Source: Paenibacillus sp. YN15 (GTDB lineage: Bacteria; Bacillota; Bacilli; Paenibacillales; NBRC-103111). Taken from it: a stretch of 34,724 nucleotides of DNA. The position numbers were made by a program, and so were the translations under genes. Positions 30,428-34,724 of the stretch are shown here, one piece after another. The notes beneath the pieces were generated by a model, which was not told where the DNA came from, searched no databases, and was given only the letters and a program-made list of their open reading frames with translations. Within the stretch, counting starts at the first letter, position 1; each line of letters opens with the position of its first letter. The stretch lies in assembly GCF_003285005.1 (NCBI RefSeq), contig NZ_QMFA01000042.1, forward strand, positions 36,064 to 70,787, given 5' to 3'.

Positions 30428-30493
30428 AAATACCCCTTAGAAGAGACATTGGAAAAACCCATGGGTAATCCGATCCATTCTAAGGGTGTATTT
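30428..30493. repeat. Long hairpin element with nested palindrome
   Basis: AAATACCCCTTAGAA (30428-30442) pairs with TTCTAAGGGTGTATTT (30478-30493) with one bulged base, giving a 15-bp stem. The loop contains the perfect palindrome ACCCATGGGT (30457-30466). A T-rich tail follows on the plus strand. It sits between the TA module and the convergent reductase gene. It may be a bidirectional terminator or a small mobile palindromic repeat; the remaining intergenic sequence (30320-30427 and 30494-30537) shows nothing recognisable. Confidence 0.6.
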
Positions 30494-30537
30494 TTATATG
30501 CAGTTGTATGACAACGGGCGCAAATGCTCAATTTCAT

Positions 30538-31467
30538 TTATATTTCTTTTGTATGTTCCGTGTTTTCAAATGCCATCGTAAGACGCGGTAAAGGTAAACC
30601 TGCCTTTTTTGCTTCTCTCACAACTTCAAGTACCGCAAACCCTGCGTTACTGTTGTTGTATTCCATGAAAAGCCGCGGCAAGCTGCCTTTCGCAAAAATA
30701 ACCTTGTTAAACAGTGTGCCGAGCAGTGCCGGTGGAATTGTGGTCAACAAGCGAGAAATGGCATCAGGCTTTCCACCTCTTGCTTTCAGTACAGGAATCA
30801 TTTCCCTCATATTCAACCCAACATTCGCAAATGAGTCACTATGGTTCATGAGCGCTGAAAAGCTTCCCCGTTTTAACACCTCGGTCTCCATCGCTGCATT
30901 CATGGCAAAGTGATTCCATAGCCAGTTTTGCATATCCTTTACCCAACTAATTTTAAAATGGGCGCTTTCAAAACATTCTTTAACCAATTGGTTCATATGT
31001 TCAGTGCCTACCCGTGGTTTTTCAAGAAATACCATTTTCAAAAAGCCGCCTCTAAGCCGATTGTCCGCTATGCCGCCTCCTGCTCCGGGGAAGCCAAAGA
31101 CAACATTGTTCATAGACAATGGTGCGATCGATGATTTCAAATCTTGCCAAATGTTATTGAATATGAGGATAGGGGTATTTCCTGCAGCAGTTGATAGGAA
31201 TTGTGCTGCTTCCGGAAGTTGTTCCGTGTTGACGCTCACAATAATGAGATCATAATTGGGAAGCATCTCCTCATGCAGTGTGACGTTCCAGCTTTCTTTG
31301 ATGAGCTTTTTCCCTCTTCGTGCGTCCCACATTTCAAGCTCTATCCTGCTTCCGAAGGCTTCTTTTCTCCCCTTTCTAACGTAAAACTCAACTGTATGCC
31401 CTGCCTGTTCAAAAGCCCACGCATATTGGGTCGATATTACACCTCTACCGAAGAATAAAATTCTCAT
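30538..31467 (-). CDS. ApbA/PanE-like NAD(P)-binding reductase
   Basis: This 309-residue protein has an N-terminal Rossmann fold (MRILFFGRGVIST) and a C-terminal helical domain typical of ketopantoate reductase. Two features argue against true PanE: the dinucleotide motif is GRGVIS rather than GAGAIG, and the region equivalent to the catalytic Lys reads NWLWNHFAMNAAM, without Lys. ATG 31467 is preceded by GGGGGAGG 5 nt upstream; the longer TTG-start frame includes that ribosome site and is rejected. It is divergent from the TetR gene, which probably regulates it. Reductase of unknown substrate is the safest reading. Confidence 0.8.
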   Translation of the reverse strand: MRILFFGRGVISTQYAWAFEQAGHTVEFYVRKGRKEAFGSRIELEMWDARRGKKLIKESWNVTLHEEMLPNYDLIIVSVNTEQLPEAAQFLSTAAGNTPILIFNNIWQDLKSSIAPLSMNNVVFGFPGAGGGIADNRLRGGFLKMVFLEKPRVGTEHMNQLVKECFESAHFKISWVKDMQNWLWNHFAMNAAMETEVLKRGSFSALMNHSDSFANVGLNMREMIPVLKARGGKPDAISRLLTTIPPALLGTLFNKVIFAKGSLPRLFMEYNNSNAGFAVLEVVREAKKAGLPLPRLTMAFENTEHTKEI

Positions 31468-31602
31468 GTTTGCCTCCCCCAAATATTTAATGATCCAACA
31501 ACGTGTTGTATAATAATATTGTATGGATTCACCGTACAGTCATCAACCATCAGATTTTCAATATCTGTCGGATCATCGATGGAATGGACACGGAGGCCAA
31601 TC
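31468..31602. promoter_or_regulatory. Divergent promoter/operator region, reductase and TetR genes
   Basis: The spacer holds the inverted pair ACAAC-GT-GTTGT (31498-31509) and an adjacent AT-rich partial dyad (TATAATAATATT, 31509-31520). TATAAT at 31509-31514 is a possible plus-strand -10, but its -35 is poor. The dyad is a plausible TetR operator. Confidence 0.45.
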
Positions 31603-32169
31603 ATGAAAAAACAACCTGAAATGACGGACAAAACAAGGCAAACATTTATAAATGTATTCTGTGATTTATACAGCCAAAAACCAATTGAAAAAATATCGAT
31701 TCAAGAGATTGCTAACAAGTCAGGATATAATCGCAGTACATTTTATCAATACTTTACAGATATCTATGCGTTGTTGGACTATGTCGAAGAGAGTGTTTTG
31801 AAATCCATTCAGGAGGAAATGGCAAGCAGGGAGCTTTCAACGCATACGTTCCAGGATGCACTTCAATGCTTGGAAAATACAGAAGAAATTTCAGTCTTTA
31901 AAGCCCTCTTGGGAGACTATGGTTCTGTTCATTTTATTGAACGCCTGAAAAGAGAAATTCCCTTCGAGAGATTGATTGTGGACCTTCCAACAAATGATAT
32001 CCTAGCGCCATACTTAATTGAGTTTTACATATCAACATTAATTTCTTTGTTTCGCCTTTGGATACGCAACGGCAAGGATTTATCGTCGGAAGAATTGGTC
32101 AAGCTGATCGATAGCCTATTTGCAAATGGGATAAAACCGTATCATATCTTGATCAAAGGGAAAAGTTAG
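31603..32169 (+). CDS. TetR/AcrR-family transcriptional regulator
   Basis: This 188-residue protein has an N-terminal helix-turn-helix (about 8-55), with ISIQEIANKSGYNRSTFYQY as the family signature, followed by FTDIYALLDYVEE. The C-terminal helical domain resembles TetR_C_33/C_8-type regulators. ATG 31603 is supported by GGAGG about 6 nt upstream; the longer frame from 31519 runs through the presumed operator region. It is divergent from the reductase and followed after 2 nt by a WYL-type regulator, so the two regulators form one transcript. Confidence 0.9.
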   Translation: MKKQPEMTDKTRQTFINVFCDLYSQKPIEKISIQEIANKSGYNRSTFYQYFTDIYALLDYVEESVLKSIQEEMASRELSTHTFQDALQCLENTEEISVFKALLGDYGSVHFIERLKREIPFERLIVDLPTNDILAPYLIEFYISTLISLFRLWIRNGKDLSSEELVKLIDSLFANGIKPYHILIKGKS

Positions 32170-32171
32170 TT

Positions 32172-33134
32172 ATGCCAAAAAAAGATAATATGCTAACCAT
32201 TCTATGGATGTTGAATTCGGGAGAGAAAGTGACTGCGAAGCAAATCGCGGAAAAGCTGGAGATCAACATCAGAACCGTTTACCGGTATATCGATGCGCTA
32301 TGTACCAGCGGCGTCCCGATCATATCCGATGCAGGGCACAATGGCGGGTATAGCCTGCTGCACCATTTTATCAAATCGCCTCTGCTATTTAGTATGGATG
32401 AAAAAAAGACACTGCTCCATGCTGCCCAATTTGCCAAAGAAGCCGGATATCCTTTGAGTGAGGCATTAGAGAATGCAACCTCCAAGCTGCAAATGTATTC
32501 GAATCAGGAGCAGGAGAGTATGCTAAGCCATCATTTGACCGGATTTGGAGTCATAAACCGCAGGGGATTCCCCGCTGTTCAGCCGGTATTGCAGGAATTG
32601 GAGCATGCTGTAGCCAATGAAGGGTCTGTAGAAATTTCTTATCGCAACAGTCATGAAGAGCAGTCCTCCAACAGGGTAATCGACCCCTATGGCGTGGTGA
32701 ATTGGAACAATAAGTGGTACACCATTGCATTTTGCCACCTGCGCAATGAGATCCGCAGCTTTCGGGTAGAACGGATTCTGAACATCACACGCACGCCATT
32801 CTCCTTTAAACGTCCCGAGGATTTTTCAGCGCGTGCTTTTTTTATGAACAAGCTGTTGCCGGATACAGCAGGTAAAGCCGGATTCATTTCTTTCATTATT
32901 GGTGGCAAAGCAGAGGCGTTGGATGATGTATGCATACATTGGTTTTTGCAGCATCATTTGCAGGAGCGGACAACCACGCAAGCCATTTTTTTACTTGAGG
33001 AAGAAGCACTGTATACACATGTTCCGAATATCCTTCTTCCCTATGGGAAATCCATTCAAGTGATAGAGCCGCAAAATCTAAAGGATAAGCTTGTGGCGCT
33101 TGCTGCAGAGTTAATGGAATATTATCAGGGTTAA
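32172..33134 (+). CDS. YafY-family HTH-WYL transcriptional regulator
   Basis: This 320-residue protein has an N-terminal HTH_11-type winged helix (about 5-60), with VTAKQIAEKLEINIRTVYRY as the recognition region. A middle linker precedes the WYL-type ligand domain (about 155-230) with WNNKWYTIAFCHLRNEIRSF, and a C-terminal WCX-like extension ends the protein. WYL domains sense nucleotides or other small ligands. It starts 2 nt after the TetR stop, with a weak AAAGGGA site. A hairpin follows its stop codon. Confidence 0.9.
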   Translation: MPKKDNMLTILWMLNSGEKVTAKQIAEKLEINIRTVYRYIDALCTSGVPIISDAGHNGGYSLLHHFIKSPLLFSMDEKKTLLHAAQFAKEAGYPLSEALENATSKLQMYSNQEQESMLSHHLTGFGVINRRGFPAVQPVLQELEHAVANEGSVEISYRNSHEEQSSNRVIDPYGVVNWNNKWYTIAFCHLRNEIRSFRVERILNITRTPFSFKRPEDFSARAFFMNKLLPDTAGKAGFISFIIGGKAEALDDVCIHWFLQHHLQERTTTQAIFLLEEEALYTHVPNILLPYGKSIQVIEPQNLKDKLVALAAELMEYYQG

Positions 33135-33137
33135 CAG

Positions 33138-33172
33138 CTTCACTGACAGCAGTTGTCAGTGAAGTTGTTTTA
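33138..33172 (+). terminator. Perfect 11-bp hairpin after the WYL gene, possible operator
   Basis: CTTCACTGACA (33138-33148) and TGTCAGTGAAG (33154-33164) form a perfect stem with a 5-nt loop, followed by TTGTTTTATT. It works as a terminator for the TetR-WYL transcript. It also lies directly upstream of TATAAT (33174-33179), the best -10 of the DJ-1/PfpI gene, so it could double as an operator bound by the WYL regulator. Confidence 0.7.
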
Positions 33173-33243
33173 TTATAATGATAACCACTGATTACAGATG
33201 AATGGTTGCTGTACCTATTAAACCTTATGAGGAGTGCTTAGAA

Positions 33244-33870
33244 ATGAATCGTACCGTCTATCTTTATGTGTTTGATACCATGTCCGATTGGGAAATCGGT
33301 TATGTAGCCGCGGAACTGAACTCGGGAAGATACTTCAGACAGGGGCTGGCTCCAGCCCGAATCATCACCGTTGGAATCGAAAAGACTCCAGTAACTACAA
33401 TGGGCGGATTGAAGATAATCCCTGACCTTACAGTGGAGGAGTGCAGCATAAAAAGCGCAGATGCCCTGATTTTACCTGGTGGACATACATGGACAGAAGC
33501 GATTCACCTGCCCATATTAAAAATGGCCGAGATGTGTGTAAAGGAAGGGATCGTAGTGGGCGCCATTTGCGGTGCGACCTTCGGACTTGCGCAAGCAGGA
33601 TTGTTGGATTCCCGTTGGCACACAAGCAATGATTTGGCCTACCTTAAAATGATGTGCCCTTCTTACACGGGCGAAGAATATTACAAAGCGGAACCTGCTG
33701 TCACCGATGGAAATTTGATCACCGCAACCGGAGTAGCTCCATTGGAATTTGCTGTTCATGTTTTAAAAGCGCTGGATGTATGTTCTCCAAAAACAGTAGA
33801 CGCTTGGTATCGTCTGAATAAAACTCATGAACCTCAATATTTCTACGAGTTAATGAATTCCATTCAATGA
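33244..33870 (+). CDS. DJ-1/PfpI-family (type 1 glutamine amidotransferase-like) protein
   Basis: This 208-residue cytoplasmic protein has the nucleophile elbow GAICGATFGLA with Cys109. An upstream acidic residue in SDWEIGY (Glu17) would contact that Cys in DJ-1 relatives. LILPGGHTWTEA (76-87) follows the family pattern. Family members act as glyoxalase/deglycase, protease or chaperone-like proteins; this group of about 208 residues has no firm role. ATG 33244 has GAGGAG about 10 nt upstream. It follows the WYL regulator and probably is its target. Confidence 0.86.
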   Translation: MNRTVYLYVFDTMSDWEIGYVAAELNSGRYFRQGLAPARIITVGIEKTPVTTMGGLKIIPDLTVEECSIKSADALILPGGHTWTEAIHLPILKMAEMCVKEGIVVGAICGATFGLAQAGLLDSRWHTSNDLAYLKMMCPSYTGEEYYKAEPAVTDGNLITATGVAPLEFAVHVLKALDVCSPKTVDAWYRLNKTHEPQYFYELMNSIQ

Positions 33871-33906
33871 CAGGATAGGGAGGGGCACCTGACTGTTGAA
33901 ATTCTA

Positions 33907-33915
33907 TGGTATAAT
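33907..33915 (+). promoter_or_regulatory. Extended -10 promoter of the second TA module
   Basis: TGGTATAAT is a perfect extended -10 (TGnTATAAT), 47 nt upstream of the antitoxin start. The -35 is weak (CTGACT, 33889-33894). The layout mirrors the first TA module. Confidence 0.6.
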
Positions 33916-33961
33916 AAATGTAAAGATCTATTTGGAGTCCATGGATAAGGCGGTGGAGATA

Positions 33962-34240
33962 ATGGTAGTAAATCGGGAAGAGTTAAAACGGCTGATTGAT
34001 CAAATTCCAGAGCAAGACGCACTTCAAGTGTACGATTTTATTGGATATTTAAATATGAAACGGGAAAAAGACGATGCTTCGTCATTGGATATTTCAGCAT
34101 TGTCAGAGGACCCTGATTTGATCCGGCAGGTTCAGCATAGCCGCGAGGACCGTGAGCAAGGGCGTATGTATGGAAGAGAAGGCGGACTTGAATATTTGCA
34201 GGCAAAGGTAAAGGAATTCGAGAATGGACAAAATATATAG
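33962..34240 (+). CDS. Antitoxin of second RelE-type toxin-antitoxin module
   Basis: This 92-residue protein begins VVNREELKRLIDQIPEQDAL, then YDFIGYLNMKR, related to the antitoxin at 29806 (QLPE...YDYLQYLSLK). The acidic, highly charged C-terminus likely binds the toxin. GGTGGAG is 5 nt before ATG 33962; the longer TTG-start frame from 33896 would begin upstream of the -10 box and is rejected. It overlaps the toxin start at 34224 by 17 nt. Confidence 0.75.
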   Translation: MVVNREELKRLIDQIPEQDALQVYDFIGYLNMKREKDDASSLDISALSEDPDLIRQVQHSREDREQGRMYGREGGLEYLQAKVKEFENGQNI

Positions 34241-34522
34241 TGTATATTGGACACAAACTGCTCTGGATGAGTTAAGCGGGATACTTGCCTATCCGCCTGA
34301 AGTGAAGGAACGTATTTATCTGGATTCATTCGATCGATTGGAGTACACTCTACCCTTACCGCTAAGCAGATCAAGAACGGTACCCTTCGGGGACTTTGGG
34401 CAAGACTTGGACTCTATCAGAACATTCTGGTATTTGAGGTTAATGAAGATACAGCGAAGGTATGGATATATGGGATTAAGCACAAGCGCGAGAATATTTA
34501 CTGGAAGCGAAGCGGGAGATAA
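34224..34522 (+). pseudogene. RelE/ParE-type toxin gene broken by a frameshift
   Basis: The first 42 residues (MDKIYSVYWTQTALDELSG...IYLDSFDRLEYTL) are toxin-like in the frame of the ATG. From about 34352-34370 the toxin-like reading moves to another frame, continuing IKNGTLRGLWARLGLYQNIL, then VFEVNEDTAKVWIYGIKHKR and ENIYWKRSGR, with a stop at 34520-34522. The ATG frame instead runs 131 codons through the downstream terminator, giving nonsense. One indel between 34346 and 34370 explains both. A sequencing error cannot be excluded. Confidence 0.8.
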
Positions 34523-34540
34523 TGTGCGGATATGCAATAG

Positions 34541-34566
34541 ACTCCACCTCCGCGGCGGAGTTTTTT
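34541..34566 (+). terminator. Terminator of the second TA module
   Basis: ACTCC (34541-34545) pairs with GGAGT (34557-34561), or alternatively CTCCGC with GCGGAG, followed by six T residues. The block CGCGGCGGAGTTTTTT is shared with the first TA module's terminator at 30301-30316. Confidence 0.8.
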
Positions 34567-34724
34567 GTTATTGGATAAGGGATGAATTTCTTAATCTCCA
34601 TAGGAGAAGAAATAATTAAATCACCAATTAGTTTATTTTGAAAATCTCTTAATATATTAACTTGAGTGTTGCGAATTTAGCATGAACGCCCCCTAAATGG
34701 GCACACGCGTAGTGCATTCGGGCA
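34567..34724. other. Window end, no gene recognised
   Basis: The last 158 bp are AT-rich and then change to a GC-richer end. GCCC and GGGC around CCTAAAT (34687-34701 area) can form a small hairpin, followed by ACACGCGTAGTGC. This abrupt change could be the start of another element or gene region beyond the window, but nothing can be assigned. Confidence 0.3.

Noticed and set aside
30538-31482. True ketopantoate reductase (panE) assignment
   Set aside because: The glycine motif and catalytic Lys are not conserved, so only the superfamily can be given.
34224-34619. 131-residue protein read straight through from the toxin ATG
   Set aside because: Its second half has no toxin similarity and runs through a strong terminator; the real toxin continuation is in another frame.

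Overview
The window looks like a chromosomal piece of a Paenibacillus-like bacterium (Bacillota, Paenibacillaceae). Evidence: strong AGGAGG-type ribosome binding sites, a CUT1 sugar ABC transporter without its own ATPase, a YesS-type membrane AraC regulator, an S-layer-anchored (SLH) polysaccharide lyase, and a block of housekeeping genes resembling the Bacillus yerB/yerC/dgkB(yerQ)/rlmCD(yerS) set. Most of the window is GC-rich; from about 29,650 to the end it becomes clearly AT-richer.

Region 1 (about 80-19,080) is a polysaccharide-utilisation locus. On the minus strand, in transcription order, it holds: a 1,808-residue secreted SLH-anchored heparinase II/III-like protein with several accessory carbohydrate-binding and Ig-like domains; a membrane-bound sensor/AraC regulator with its own promoter; a lipoprotein solute-binding protein; two CUT1 permeases; a GH88 unsaturated uronyl hydrolase; a GH123-like (DUF4091) hydrolase; and a Gfo/Idh/MocA oxidoreductase. 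A second AraC regulator (plus strand) and a divergent GH36/clan GH-D alpha-galactosidase-like gene complete it. The inferred flow is depolymerisation at the cell surface, oligosaccharide import, removal of the terminal unsaturated uronic acid in the cytoplasm, then cleavage of HexNAc/galactose-type residues. The substrate is not known; a uronic-acid polysaccharide carrying amino sugar and/or galactose fits best.

Region 2 (19,260-22,430) is a uxaB-uxaA operon (tagaturonate reductase, altronate dehydratase) with a terminator and, upstream, an extended -10 promoter preceded by a perfect 18-bp palindrome matching the Crp/Fnr box pattern TGTGA-N6-TCACA.

Region 3 (22,430-29,650) carries a DoxX-family membrane protein, a YerB-like DUF3048 lipid/wall-associated protein with a 45-bp minisatellite inside the gene, a gene-free 423-bp stretch of palindromic repeats, a VrrA/YqfQ-like glycine- and lysine/arginine-rich protein, YerC, a tandem CbiX-like protein, a DgkB-type lipid kinase and the RlmCD-type rRNA methyltransferase.

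Region 4 (29,650-34,724) is an AT-richer accessory segment: a complete RelE-type toxin-antitoxin pair; a hairpin element; an ApbA/PanE-like reductase divergent from a TetR-WYL regulator pair; a DJ-1/PfpI protein; and a second, related toxin-antitoxin pair whose toxin is frameshifted. Both TA loci have an extended -10 promoter and nearly the same terminator, so they look like diverged copies of one module type.

I do not see a CRISPR array, rRNA, tRNA or a complete insertion sequence.
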